This document shows, piece after piece, positions 58,101 through 64,000 of a stretch of DNA of 64,000 nucleotides. The notes beneath the pieces are model-generated. The model worked only from the letters and a program-made list of their open reading frames with translations, was not told the DNA's origin and did no database searches. The DNA comes from Lutraria lutraria (Eukaryota; Mollusca; Bivalvia; Venerida; Mactridae). Every line of letters begins with the position of its first letter. The stretch's first letter is position 1. Location: assembly GCA_964023205.1 (NCBI GenBank), contig OZ026836.1, positions 3,913,501 through 3,977,500 of the forward strand. Reading direction: 5' to 3'. The position numbers and the translations under genes were made by a program.

Positions 58101-61100
58101 AAACTATCATATGTACATCCGGAACTATCTTAAATATACCTAGAATATATATCCGGAACTATCTGCATTTACTGGGAACTATTTTATATATTTACCTGGC
58201 CGTTTTTAATATTTTACCCGAAACTTATATATTCAGAATTGTCATTTTTACATACCCGGAACCATTTATATATATCTGGAAGTATTTTATATTTATTGGA
58301 TACAAATGTGTACGTCTTGCGTGTAATATTATATATCTATTCGATACACTTCATAATTTATCGAAGATTTTAAATCCATGGTGTCGACCGGCCAATCCTT
58401 TCGATAAACTGATAAACAATGCAGTATATAAAACACAAGTATTAATGTGTATTTGCATAAACGCGTTGAACATTTGTTATACGACCCTTTTGGAAGAGCT
58501 TAACATGTACATGTATATAATTTTATAAAATAAATGGAAGATGTTGAGTACAGTGTTATTATTAATCACAGTCTAAATTAACCATTATTCAAATCATCAT
58601 TTACAATATCACAATCTTGTCCAAAGAACCTTGTACGGCAGTATTTAATATCTAGTCCGAGTAACGATAGTGTACGACAGCTCCAGAAAAGTATCGTTTG
58701 GCATATCTTCAATCTAATTCAATTCCCCTGTGACTGATCTTTGACAGCAGTTCACGATGTCCGTTAGGTTTTTATTACGTCTTATTATAAGCTTAACTAT
58801 CATTTTATCTTTTGTTGTTCACTTTTTTATCTATTCACGTGCAGCGATTTTTTCATTACCAACTTGGGTACAAGAAGGGCAGACACCATCTTAGTTACCA
58901 GCTTAATTGTCTAATTAACGTCAATCTGCTCAGTATAAAACCTGGTCTCTTTGTCTACAGGCATTCTATCTAACTATGTTTAGAGAAGTGGATGCACACA
59001 TTGGAGCTATGACCCGTGAATGGCACAAATTCTATTAATTTCGCATGTTCAACTCTCTTGCATAAACATACTGTGTGCATATAATAACAAGGTAACAACT
59101 TAAGAGGGTCAGTTGTACTGAAGTTTTAATCGGCCATGTAATGCTTATAACATGGTGGTTAGTATGGGTATTTTGCCACACTACCTTTTGTTTAATCCTG
59201 TCTGGTAACAGTTCTCAGAACATAGTTCAAACTTGTATTACGCTTGTTCAAAGTGTCAGAGTCTTAATCAACCAACCTAAAATCAACTAAGTAGGTATTT
59301 TTTTCTCAAAATGTTCATTCATTAAACAGATATTTCTAATTAGGTAATCCCGTGCTTAATGCAAGATATATGAAATGGAAAAAAACGTACATTTGTTCTT
59401 TCATAGAGATTTGGTTACCTGGCTGATCTGATAGAATTTGACATTATGGGTTTATAAGTAGTCTATTCGATAAAACCTGTTTTCCAAATAAATCACACAG
59501 GGAGGAGAGGAACGTAATGTATTTCATGCATTCGTTTCGTATACTGCTAAAGCCAATGAAATGAACATGCATATATATAAGAGATGGAATTAAAATTCTG
59601 AACTTATAAATCATAAAACGATGTTTTCATCTATACTGGTATATGTCGACATCATTACGTAACCAAACACATATATGTATAACTAGACACTGTCTAATAA
59701 AAGCAAAACTAACTTTATATACTCAGTGACTAACTGCATTATTTAGAAGTATTTATAACCTTATGTTGAACATGTTACCGTAATGACTTCCCTCATTAAT
59801 CACCTTTAGTAATTCATTATTCATTTTGGTTATATTATATGTCCGTTAACGACGTACTCTTACAAATATGCTAATAAAAGACATTTAGTTATTCTTGCTT
59901 TTGTCTCCATGGGACATCCCTCGGTTTTCCGGAACCATTGAACACGTGACGATACCAGTTTGATACCAAGGTGAAGCATACAAGCAAACATGCCTCCGCG
60001 AGAAATTGAAATAAGTAACAAGTATTATCTCTGTCCATTTCTGATTGTAGTATACAGGGGAAAGCTTTAACATAATTAATTAGTTGTATAATACCGGTTG
60101 TTAAGGTCCGCTGACCGGCTATTCGGATCTTATAATCGGGACGATAAGTAATTCTTCATTTTATTATTAATAGAGCCTATCTGACAAGTATTAATAGTAC
60201 AGATAGGCCCTTTTAATTCTAAGGTGACGAATTGTAAACTTACACAGTATATATACATGTTTATCGGACGAGGTTAGGTACAATCTCTTAAATGAAATAC
60301 TGTCAAAAACAGGTCTCATACCCGAAATATAACAACTTCCCTTTTTACTTGCCACCGGACGAGCAATTCTCACAAAACATCATAATTTGCTACTGCCTTC
60401 GAAACAAGAAATGTATTCTTTATTTACTACTCCTGAACAATCATATTTCTTTAAATAAAAACTATTTTACTGTCGTCATATAAACCAATTTTACTGTCGT
60501 CATATAAACCTATTTTACTGGCATCCTATAAAACTATTTTACTGGCATCCTGTTAACCTATTTTACTGGCATCCTGAAAACCTATTTTACTGGCATCCTA
60601 TAAACCTATTTTACTGGCATCCTATAAACTTATTTTACTGGCATCCTATAAACCTATTTTACTGGCATCCTGTAAACCTATTTTACTGGCATCCTATAAA
60701 ACTATTTTACTGGCATCCTGTTAACCTATTTTACTGGCATCCTGAAAACCTATTTTACTGGCATCCTATAAAACTATTTTACTGGCATCCTGTAAAACTA
60801 TTTTACTGGCATCCTGTAAACCTATTTTATTGGCATCCTATAAAACTATTTGACTGGCATCCTATAAAACTATTTTACTGGCATCCTGTAAACCAATTTT
60901 ACTGGCATCCTATAAAACTATTTTACTGGCATCCTGTAAATCTATTTTACTGGCATCCTATAAAACTATTTTACTGGCATCATCCTTTAGTTTGGAACTC
61001 AGGAGAAGTACAGAAAGGTGGAGCTGAACCTATGTATGTACATAGTTTATTTCCATATTTATTCAATCAGGCCAAGGAATATGCGCCTTTAAATATGTAT

Positions 61101-63371
61101 TTGAATTACTGTAAAATGTGTGTTTAAAATCACACAAACATATCCTTGTTCTGTTTATGTGTCAATACAAATGTATTAATGTATAAACGTGCAAATGTTT
61201 GATTATACCAGTAAACTATAGAATGGATGAACGGTGTGATACAGCTGACTTATATTAGCTGAAACACTGGTAACCATGAACGTTCCCTGAAAAATGTAAG
61301 ATCAATTTTCTAGCAGAGTCCTTGAATCGTCAAAGAACATTAATTGTTTTTTGGAACTTAAATCTAGACAATGAGAGCATTGTCAGTTTTGTCGGCAATG
61401 GTAATAGAAAGAATGTAAATTTAGATTGGAAGAATTATATTAAAGCTATCAAATATAACACACAATATTGGAGGTATTACTTCGGTCTCTTGGTGTTCGG
61501 TGAGTAATACCATTGTATGATTTTAACTTAACAACACAAGCCGGTCGTAATCCTACATTTAGAAATGTTGTGCGCCCGGAACAAAAAATGAACAAATATT
61601 TTCCCGTGATTTATTGACATTTTCCTGTATTCCCGATTCAAATGTTGAAAATATCCGTTCACAATGATTATATCATTCTTGTAGTGGGATTATTTTTCCT
61701 GTGAAGGATTTATTACTTTCATATTTCCTGATAGTAATTAAATATTTGATCAATACGATGACACTAACAGAAGATGTACGACAACAGTGTACCACATGGT
61801 TTTTTTATATGAATACATAGCCACCCCATAATTCAAATTCATCAGCGACGAAACTCCATAAAAACGTAATAAGCAACAAAGAAGTTTTAATTAATGCATT
61901 GTGTTGGGTTCAGTTTTAGTGAATGGACCATATATTATCGATATTATTATAAATAACAGTTGTTATCACGTTGAAGGTCTTTAAGTATAACTTATTTCAA
62001 AATCACGGTTCTGTATGACGTTCGCGATGATTTACGCCTATTTTTATTCAAATTTAAGCAAACACTATAACAGTAGACATTGTTAATACAGCGTTAGTAT
62101 ACCATAGTCGACTAAAATGAAGTAAGCACCCCCGTCCACCCATCCCGATGAAGGTCTTCTTTATTTCATTGTTATAGTTGCAGTGAAATTAGGATATGAT
62201 GAAGTAATATTTCTGGTTCCCTGAATTCACCGTAGCTGTCTTCTGTGGTAGTTATATCTTGTATTTCATCATAACTAAGCGATGATTAATCGGCATCAAT
62301 ATCTAAATAGTTCTTTAAGTATTTACTGCTGAACGGACCAACGATTATTTGGTGTCCATGAGGGAATTTGTTCTGATCGGCTTGTAAGTAAATATTTGGT
62401 ATGATAATGATTATTGTTAATTTACGAACACAAATGCCGTATCATTAAACAGCAAGCCAAATACATGGTAGAATAAGTCTGGACGACATGACTGTGTGTC
62501 TACCCGTGAGAACATATTTTAATATACACATATAATACGCCACATAGGTCTCAGACTCTCGCAGTTTTCATGCGATAACACCATTGGCGTTTCTGCTCAT
62601 TTTAAAAACTACGTAAATGTACGTACATTACTTAAAATAACTTTATTTAAAGACATTGGTTGAAATAATCTATAATTAGGCAATATTCTTACTGCAGGTA
62701 CATGTACCACAAGTGACTCAGCAGTTCGTGATTTGGAACAGATGAACAAATTAATTTTATGTGAGTTGTTCATCATACTACCATAATTCCATGATCACAA
62801 CAACATAGTTTTGTACCTAGACCATAAGCATGAATAGTTGATCAAGTGTGCCGTGCAGCATTTCTAAAAGAACAAAATTAACCGTTCAGTAAAGTTCATA
62901 ATAAGAAGGAATAAATGAGAAACTACGCTTATATGTCATATGTAAACAAACCTTAGATGCATCATCTGATTCGTCTGGAAGACTTACGGGTATAATCATA
63001 TGCCCGGATGAAAACTTCCCGCTCGAGCTACGTGACCTGTTACCATCCGTCTGTTTAGAACAGTTTTCTTTCGTGGCAAGTACAACGAAAGTCACCAAAA
63101 CAATAACAGTAACGGTCAGTAAAAAGTTTAAAAAACAACAACATCTTTCACGTTTTGACCAGTACGAACTCCACTTGTCTACAGTAATGGTAGACAACGC
63201 CGGGGAACCGTGCATAACATTGCCGTTAGTGTGTTTCAACGCGGCTAAATCCACGTAATCCGGGTCCCGATACGTAATACACACACTCCTCTCCGTAATG
63301 TCCGATTTATTATCCTCGTCTGCTGTGAATGCACTCAGGGGCCTTTCGATGGCATCACTTTCCGTCGGCAT
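10100..63371 (-). CDS. M13-family (neprilysin/ECE-like) catalytically inactive pseudopeptidase, 17 exons spliced
   Basis: The spliced frame gives 839 residues. Exons: 62952-63371, 42102-42179, 34954-35071, 34814-34860, 29155-29193, 29039-29066, 27250-27404, 22884-23003, 21450-21620, 16686-17436, 13076-13195, 12985-12999, 12229-12359, 11933-11999, 11764-11837, 10391-10476, 10100-10199. Every junction is GT-AG and phase-compatible; the summed length is divisible by three. Seen: cytosolic tail 1-78, transmembrane helix about 79-100, then motifs [20 protein letters not shown] and LIDSLGGF in the N-terminal lobe, and [28 protein letters not shown] and MNPENKC in the C-terminal lobe. Known: active M13 enzymes are zinc ectopeptidases using HExxH plus ExxxD. 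Here these columns read QAISQ (673-677) and QQLTF (733-737), so zinc binding and hydrolysis should be lost. Inferred: a surface-exposed or secreted binding, decoy or scaffold protein. The least certain parts are the exon 4 donor and the 15-nt exon 12. Confidence 0.88.
10391..10476 (-). CDS. Exon 16: SMCEKR...HSPGKYR (about residues 779-807)
   Basis: Reads [10 protein letters not shown]...[13 protein letters not shown], the family block 'WC......d.HsP..yRv'. The His and Arg that contact substrate and transition state in neprilysin (HSP and its following R) are kept, unlike the zinc site. Acceptor TCGATTCCAG, donor AG|GTACTG, phase 2 out. Confidence 0.92.
10477..11763. repeat. Intron 15, with a duplicated about 133-bp repeat at 10670-10860
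   Basis: Two diverged copies share 'catgcgatgaccaa' / 'catgtgatgaccaa' and following '(a)tcaaa(t/c)..(a)atct', with 'gtgacctttgacatactgacctcaaaa' type wording between them. The plus-strand 138-codon frame at 10823-11239 begins inside this repeat and shows no family resemblance. Confidence 0.5.
11764..11837 (-). CDS. Exon 15: [10 protein letters not shown] helix (about residues 754-778)
   Basis: Reads [24 protein letters not shown] and corresponds to 'lpgl.....qLFFlsfAq'. Acceptor TTGTTTTCTTAG; donor GTAGCT is only moderate. Phase 1 in, phase 0 out. Confidence 0.82.
11933..11999 (-). CDS. Exon 14: position of the GENIAD motif, here GQQLTF (about residues 732-753)
   Basis: Follows NGHTEY and reads [17 protein letters not shown], aligned with GENiADlgGlk.AYrAy with one gap. 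The third zinc ligand (E of ENIAD) is Gln and the His-orienting Asp is Phe. Acceptor CCATACAG, donor A|GTAACG, phase 1 out, matching exon 15. Confidence 0.82.
12229..12359 (-). CDS. Exon 13: LQCLLDEY block (about residues 689-731)
   Basis: Reads [17 protein letters not shown], then [15 protein letters not shown] and NGHTEY. It matches the family 'F..r..Clv.qY..y......vnG..T'. Acceptor TTATCTTACAG, donor GTAGGT, phase 0 out. The usual WW pair is absent. Confidence 0.88.
12985..12999 (-). CDS. Exon 12 (candidate): 15-nt micro-exon completing FDIE-G-QQFD
   Basis: Acceptor GCTAATAG and donor GTAAAT bracket 15 nt that supply the second part of a Gly codon, then Q-Q-F-D, then one base of a Ser codon. 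The product FDIEGQQFD restores the M13 consensus FDxxGxxFD exactly. Being a multiple of three, it can be skipped without changing frame, which would give FDIEALLRF. The 76-nt intron before it is the shortest in the gene. Support is alignment plus phase only. Confidence 0.55.
13076..13195 (-). CDS. Exon 11: the position of the zinc-binding HExxH motif, here QAISQ (about residues 643-682)
   Basis: Starts with the split Glu codon and reads [12 protein letters not shown] (family: 'i.fPaGilq.PfY'). It then reads [19 protein letters not shown], which aligns without a gap to the family 'LN.G.iG.vigHEitHgFD'. Both zinc His and the catalytic Glu are replaced (H to Q, E to A, H to Q), while flanking G, IG-like spacing and FD are retained. 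Acceptor TTTCCAG, donor G|GTAATT, phase 1 out. Confidence 0.92.
13196..16685. other. Intron 10 (3.5 kb), no recognised elements
   Basis: AT-rich with short T-tracts. No protein-coding frame, RNA gene or clear repeat was seen on either strand. Confidence 0.55.
16686..17436 (-). CDS. Exon 10: large 751-nt exon, end of N-terminal lobe and linker to the catalytic lobe (about residues 393-642)
   Basis: Contains VFYKEDS at its start, [11 protein letters not shown] ('dW..fl'), [13 protein letters not shown] ('nYliWrlv'), [11 protein letters not shown] ('Cv......p'), [40 protein letters not shown] ('l.Wmd..Tr..A..K...i') and [11 protein letters not shown]. Acceptor TTGCAG, donor G|GTGAGT, phase 1 out. 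Many residues that are usually invariant (for example W/R of the Tr..A..K helix) are altered. The NAYY strand expected near residue 632 reads roughly ASSII, so the substrate-backbone-binding Asn-Ala is not kept. Confidence 0.93.
17492..17586. mobile_element. Foldback/MITE-like hairpin, 28-bp perfect arms
   Basis: Arms 17492-17519 and 17559-17586 are perfect inverted repeats around a 39-nt loop. It lies 55 bp upstream of the acceptor of exon 10. The loop in reverse complement shares 'ctcggtcRacattactt' with the loop of the hairpin at 26330-26433. Confidence 0.8.
18252..19168 (+). pseudogene. Decayed mariner (IS630-Tc1-mariner) transposon
   Basis: The ends are CAGGGTGAT.. and ..ATCACCCTG, flanked by TA on both sides (the TA target duplication). 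The imperfect terminal inverted repeats extend into 'catgtccca' / 'tatgaccca'. Near the right half the plus strand reads [12 protein letters not shown], then [20 protein letters not shown], clearly derived from the mariner transposase WPPRSPDLtPlDfflWg region. Many stops and frameshifts make it dead. Confidence 0.8.
19793..19866. repeat. 17-bp perfect inverted repeat with 40-nt loop
   Basis: 'acctgatcacgggattc' at 19793-19809 and its exact reverse complement at 19850-19866. It has the same architecture as the foldbacks at 17492 and 26330, but the loop does not match theirs. Confidence 0.65.
21450..21620 (-). CDS. Exon 9: N-terminal lobe helices, 57 codons (about residues 336-392)
   Basis: Reads [21 protein letters not shown]...[13 protein letters not shown]...YRELL. 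It matches the 'Y...i..ll.llg.......a..v..fE..la' helices of M13_N. Acceptor ATTTACAG, donor GTAAGT, phase 0 at both ends. Confidence 0.9.
22884..23003 (-). CDS. Exon 8: N-terminal lobe, 40 codons (about residues 296-335)
   Basis: Reads INNQFSDEM...TSGHMV...[16 protein letters not shown]. It corresponds to the family segment 'Q.GL.LP.rdYYl', here strongly diverged. Acceptor CTTTTCTTTTCAG, donor GTAAGT, phase 0 at both ends. Confidence 0.9.
23051..23140 (+). repeat. SINE-like, tRNA-derived fragment
   Basis: Carries a B-box-like 'ggttcaaacacc' preceded by 'taagcattagtctctcattcaaaaggttgta', which reads like D- and anticodon-arm remnants of a tRNA. No complete cloverleaf can be drawn, so it is not a functional tRNA gene. 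Confidence 0.45.
23425..23617. repeat. Minisatellite, 19-bp unit, about 10 copies
   Basis: Units of the form 'tatactggagtacatactc', with an early section alternating between two variants (..acatactg and ..acgtaatc) in a 38-bp super-period. It lies in intron 7, and the 122-codon frame over it is an artefact. Confidence 0.88.
25988..26022. repeat. Small inverted repeat, possible terminus of a MITE
   Basis: 'tcagagggtgac' pairs with 'gttaccctctga' with one mismatch over 12 bp around a short loop. It resembles in wording the stem of the foldback 300 bp away, and the two may mark a nested or composite element. Confidence 0.4.
26330..26433. mobile_element. Foldback/MITE-like hairpin, 35-bp perfect arms
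   Basis: Arms 26330-26364 and 26399-26433 are exact inverted copies around a 34-nt loop. The complete identity of the arms suggests recent insertion or continuing arm homogenisation. It shares loop wording with the 17492-17586 hairpin. Confidence 0.82.
27250..27404 (-). CDS. Exon 7: [10 protein letters not shown] block (about residues 244-295)
   Basis: The split Val codon is followed by [10 protein letters not shown], the conserved L(I)xxLGGW/F block, then a helix ([19 protein letters not shown]) and [10 protein letters not shown]. The last part is the strand that in the family reads 'v..D.kns'. Acceptor TTTTTCAG with a good pyrimidine tract; donor G|GTAGGA; phase 0 out. Confidence 0.92.
29039..29066 (-). 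CDS. Exon 6: 28-nt exon KLNIIEAVH (about residues 235-243)
   Basis: Acceptor CCGTTTTAG, donor G|GTATGT. Phase 0 in, phase 1 out, which fits exon 7 exactly. It corresponds to the 'xxxIexlg' helix that precedes PLxxLIxxLGG in M13 proteins. Confidence 0.78.
29155..29193 (-). CDS. Exon 5: 39-nt exon [13 protein letters not shown] (about residues 222-234)
   Basis: Acceptor GGCTTACAG and strong donor GTATGT, phase 0 at both ends. It matches the family block AxxLYxxC, but the Cys column is Thr; a Cys lies eight residues earlier (RCAK). It sits between exon 6 (88-nt intron) and the giant minisatellite, which begins about 50 bp upstream. Confidence 0.75.
29240..34415. repeat. 5.2-kb minisatellite of 32-bp units (about 160 copies) inside intron 4
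   Basis: Unit 'gctatcatgttattctatga' followed by 'ttgtaatgctcg', with variants acc/atc, caagtc/catgtt and ttg/tga-ta. A 33-bp variant containing 'gctgccatgttcatt' recurs from 32662 onward. The block around 32279 is repeated about 512 bp later (32791), and 31080-31160 recurs near 31306-31385. The array starts about 50 bp from exon 5 and ends about 400 bp from exon 4, filling the intron. There are no spacers, so it is not a CRISPR array. Confidence 0.97.
34596..34613. repeat. Poly(A) tract
   Basis: About 18 A residues in intron 4 near its 5' end on the gene strand (poly-T on the minus strand). It may be the tail of a lost retroelement, but no body is recognisable. Confidence 0.7.
34814..34860 (-). 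CDS. Exon 4: short helical segment [16 protein letters not shown] (about residues 206-221)
   Basis: Acceptor TTTCTTAG lies 93 nt below the exon 3 donor. Joined in phase 1, the product reads [18 protein letters not shown], which aligns with the EHNQxIIxxLLENST-type segment that precedes the conserved YxxC in ECE-like proteins. The donor used here (CAT|GTTTTG) is weak. A second in-phase donor (ATC|GTACAG) would extend the exon to 34793 and add seven residues. Exon presence is likely; its 3' edge is uncertain. Confidence 0.6.
34954..35071 (-). CDS. Exon 3: [10 protein letters not shown] motif (residues 167-205 plus split codon)
   Basis: Begins [14 protein letters not shown], the DFYxFACGxW/F block of the family, and runs to DEHYQFLL. 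Acceptor TTTACAG, donor G|GTATGT, phase 1 out. The frame stays open past the donor for another 54 codons, so intron retention cannot be excluded. The spliced product aligns better with the family. Confidence 0.9.
37850..37990 (+). repeat. Possible SINE fragment
   Basis: 'gtgggctcgaatccgag' resembles a tRNA T-arm/B box and is followed by non-tRNA sequence. No A box is convincing. It lies in intron 2, whose remaining sequence at 35072-38687 shows no gene. Confidence 0.3.
38688..41080. repeat. 2.4-kb minisatellite of 33-bp units (about 72 copies) inside intron 2
   Basis: There are two adjoining subfamilies. 38688-39960 is made of 'ggttatcgtataagaaaggt' plus 'gtcgtactagagt', with an 'agagag' length variant. 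39965-41080 is made of 'ggttctggtataagaaagat' plus 'attgtaatagagt'. The 33-bp unit is 11 stop-free codons on the minus strand ([11 protein letters not shown] repeated), giving a 436-codon frame that I treat as an artefact. Confidence 0.96.
42102..42179 (-). CDS. Exon 2: Cys-rich start of the M13 ectodomain (residues 141-166)
   Basis: Reads VCSDPAC...NTSVDPCE, the signature opening of M13 ectodomains (C-x4-C, then DPCED at the next exon). Acceptor TTTCAG and donor GTGAGT are both strong, and the exon is phase 0 at both ends, joining SK to VC and E to DFY. NTS is an N-glycosylation sequon. The intron sequence immediately upstream of the acceptor is itself a roughly 20-bp tandem repeat. Confidence 0.92.
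42183..42325. repeat. About 20-bp tandem repeat abutting the exon 2 splice acceptor
   Basis: Units of the form 'tgtgaaatatacactaagtt' run from a few bases upstream of the acceptor AG outward for about 140 bp. On the gene strand this places TTTCACAAA-type units in the branch-point/pyrimidine region. Confidence 0.75.
42326..44470. other. Intron 1, proximal part, no recognised elements
   Basis: AT-rich. I saw no gene or clear mobile element on either strand. The 65-codon plus-strand frame at 44183-44380 has no recognisable product. Confidence 0.5.
44471..45806 (+). mobile_element. 5'-truncated CR1/L2-like LINE, reverse transcriptase C-terminus plus 3' tail
   Basis: A 281-codon intact frame (44485-45330) reads [84 protein letters not shown], then [17 protein letters not shown] and a final [10 protein letters not shown]. 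This is the classic C-terminal part of a non-LTR polymerase. The catalytic FADD part is missing: homology stops at an in-frame TAA just before QLYM. A 3' UTR ends in an ATA-rich tail at about 45790-45806. It is in opposite orientation to the host gene in intron 1. The clean frame suggests recent insertion. Confidence 0.88.
45807..49921. other. Intron 1, no recognised gene; possible MITE-like segment near 49110-49345
   Basis: The stretch at 49110-49345 is markedly more GC-rich and word-like ('gtcttacggaaagtgatac', 'gttactccaccgtaaaac') than its surroundings. It may be an interspersed repeat, but I cannot define its ends. The rest is plain AT-rich intron. Confidence 0.3.
49922..50085. repeat. 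78-bp tandem duplication, about 2.1 copies
   Basis: Two nearly identical copies start at 'cataagtaaattctggtgta' (49922 and 50000), and a third copy begins at 50078. They differ at only a few positions. Confidence 0.85.
52480..53445 (+). repeat. Interspersed repeat with about 3-4 internal units ending in 'caggtgagcgata...ggccctcttgtt'
   Basis: Internal units of about 160 bp share 'cctagagct(t)agatatt', 'gtagcatt..ctagt', 'ttcaaat', 'ccctggggtcaatatt' and 'ttgattgtacataggaaa'. The right end reads 'actcaggtgagcgataaagggccatcatggccctcttgtt', which I recognise as a common bivalve repeat terminus. The class is unclear. Confidence 0.65.
54040..54348. repeat. Compound repeat: (CT)n alternating with 'cgggccgtggaccatag'
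   Basis: About a dozen copies of a 17-bp GC-rich word are separated by CT runs of 8 to 22 bp. The variable CT length shifts frame between copies, so all three minus-strand frames (RERE, GPRP, WSTA types) are open over it, none meaningful. A purine/pyrimidine-asymmetric track of this kind can adopt triplex DNA. Confidence 0.93.
54850..55215 (+). pseudogene. LINE 3'-end fragment
   Basis: The plus strand reads [18 protein letters not shown], then [13 protein letters not shown]. These are the last residues of a non-LTR polymerase ('W..LP......s..sFK..lk.yll'). A short 3' UTR follows, ending in 'aataaagaatatcattattatt'. The rest of the element is absent. Confidence 0.6.
55395..55414. repeat. (TG)n microsatellite
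   Basis: About ten TG dinucleotides in intron 1. Confidence 0.9.
56641..56727 (-). repeat. tRNA-derived SINE fragment
   Basis: On the minus strand it reads 'ctgtagtccagtggtcac' (A-box-like), 'tagagcgctggattagtaacc' (anticodon-arm-like) and 'gagttaaattcc' (degenerate B box). The order and spacing fit a tRNA, but the D arm carries an insertion and the B box lacks the G-T-T-C-G/A core, so a functional tRNA is unlikely. Confidence 0.55.
56728..60459. other. Intron 1, no recognised gene; degenerate tandem words at 58090-58300
   Basis: Between 58090 and 58300 'ccggaactatct', 'actgggaactatttta', 'cccggaaccattta' and 'ctggaagtatttta' recur at about 25-35-bp spacing, probably an aged minisatellite; the 149-codon frame over it is not called. 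Otherwise nothing seen. Confidence 0.45.
60460..60987. repeat. Minisatellite, 24-25-bp unit, about 21 copies
   Basis: Units 'cctattttactggcatcctataaa' with variants (ctataaa/ctgtaaa/ctgttaa/ctgaaaa). The first two units carry 'tgtcgtcat' instead of 'tggcatcct', marking an older edge. The block 'ctataaaac..ctgttaac..ctgaaaac' appears twice (60525-60600, 60700-60760), indicating segmental duplication within the array. Confidence 0.93.
60988..62951. other. Intron 1, 5'-most part, no recognised elements
   Basis: AT-rich. No gene, repeat or RNA feature was recognised between the minisatellite and the exon 1 donor. Confidence 0.5.
62952..63371 (-). CDS. Exon 1: start codon, cytosolic tail, transmembrane helix and stalk (residues 1-140)
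   Basis: The first Met ([10 protein letters not shown]...) has G at -3, and an in-frame TGA lies eight codons upstream (63393-63395), so this start is well supported. The tail is acidic, then becomes basic just before the membrane (WSKRER followed by CCC). A hydrophobic stretch at about residues 79-100 ([21 protein letters not shown]) follows. Positive residues on the N-terminal side predict type II topology, as in neprilysin and ECE. The CCC beside the helix could be palmitoylated (inference). A Ser/Arg-rich stalk follows. The exon ends in phase 0 at AAG|GTTTGT. Confidence 0.88.
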
Positions 63372-64000
63372 TTCGCTAACAAGTAAGGTCGCTCATACAC
63401 TACAGGGCAAGAGGTTTTCAATCTGAATTAATAGACGCCTGAAACGAAACGAAATAGTATCTCATCTGACGCTGCAAAACAGCTGCGGTACATACGACAC
63501 TTGAATGCTTGGTAAAAGTATACAAGAGCAAAGTCCGCCTACAAGACTGATGTTCTTGTTGCGGGAAATCAAATAAACGACCTCTTACAACAACGGTCAA
63601 TCAATTTATTAAAAAATCGGTATTGATTATTTCAAGAGTATAACAAATCCAATCTTTCAAATGGACAATCTCCCCTGAATCATGAAAATTTACAAAAAAT
63701 CCGTTTCGGATATTACACGATTCCTTCTTTTAACACAAATTCATCTCAAGACATTTCAAGAAATATTCTTTAATTATTTTTAGAATGAATTACGGTAATA
63801 CTGCAAGCGAATGAGTAAATATGCTTCGTTACCTTCTCCGTCTTTTTGAATTCATAATTCAGGGACACATCATGGATGTTTATTTTGTCTATCTATGAAA
63901 TTATTCCATCGTGTTAAAACACTAACAATGCATTCACCTTAGTACAAGTTCCAAAATAGTTCTAAATAAATAATCACTCATACCCTCAGTATTTTCTTTA
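63372..64000 (-). promoter_or_regulatory. Upstream region / 5' UTR of the pseudopeptidase gene
   Basis: No TATA box or other core promoter motif stands out. An in-frame stop lies at 63393-63395. The transcription start and any 5' UTR exon cannot be placed from sequence alone and may lie beyond the window. Confidence 0.3.

Noticed and set aside
60177..60208. Hairpin 'gcctatctg ... cagataggc' as a terminator
   Set aside because: A short 9-bp stem in a eukaryotic intron with no transcript end expected there; likely chance.

Overview
The window is AT-rich, intron-rich animal DNA. The long introns, many tandem repeats, decayed CR1-type LINE ends, a mariner relic, and degenerate 'gtgaccttgacc...' and 'caggtgagcgata...' interspersed repeats are what I associate with bivalve molluscs. 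A lophotrochozoan, probably a bivalve, is my best guess; this rests on recalled repeat flavour, not on a search.

One gene fills most of it. Read on the minus strand from 63371 down to 10100, I could assemble 17 coding exons whose splice phases all agree. They give an open reading frame of 839 residues. It is a type II membrane protein of the M13 family (neprilysin / endothelin-converting enzyme). It has a cytosolic tail, one transmembrane helix at about residues 79-100, the Cys-rich stalk motif, the all-helical N-terminal domain, and a complete C-terminal domain ending at the usual place. The fold is well preserved, but the catalytic apparatus is gone. The column that is HExxH in active enzymes reads QAISQ, and the GENIAD column reads GQQLTF. 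All three zinc ligands, the general base and the supporting Asp are therefore replaced. The substrate-carboxylate side (HSPGKYR) and the structural C-terminus remain. This looks like an intact M13 pseudopeptidase and is the main discovery of the window. A possible 15-nt micro-exon (12985-12999) restores the conserved FDxxGxxFD spacing.

Layout: 1-10099 is the 3' flank. It holds a degenerate satellite-like repeat (about 770-1480), a possible 340-bp solo LTR, a 2.26-kb element with 52-bp terminal inverted repeats, a LINE relic, and a 66-bp satellite with a 7-unit higher-order pattern. 10100-13195 holds the seven last exons, packed closely. 13196-35071 holds exons 10 to 3, with introns containing a mariner relic, foldback elements and a 5.2-kb minisatellite of 32-bp units. 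35072-42101 is an intron with a 2.4-kb minisatellite of 33-bp units. 42180-62951 is a 20.8-kb first coding intron with LINE fragments, a SINE-like piece and more minisatellites. 62952-63371 is exon 1, and 63372-64000 is upstream sequence. I found no second protein-coding gene and no intact tRNA or rRNA gene.
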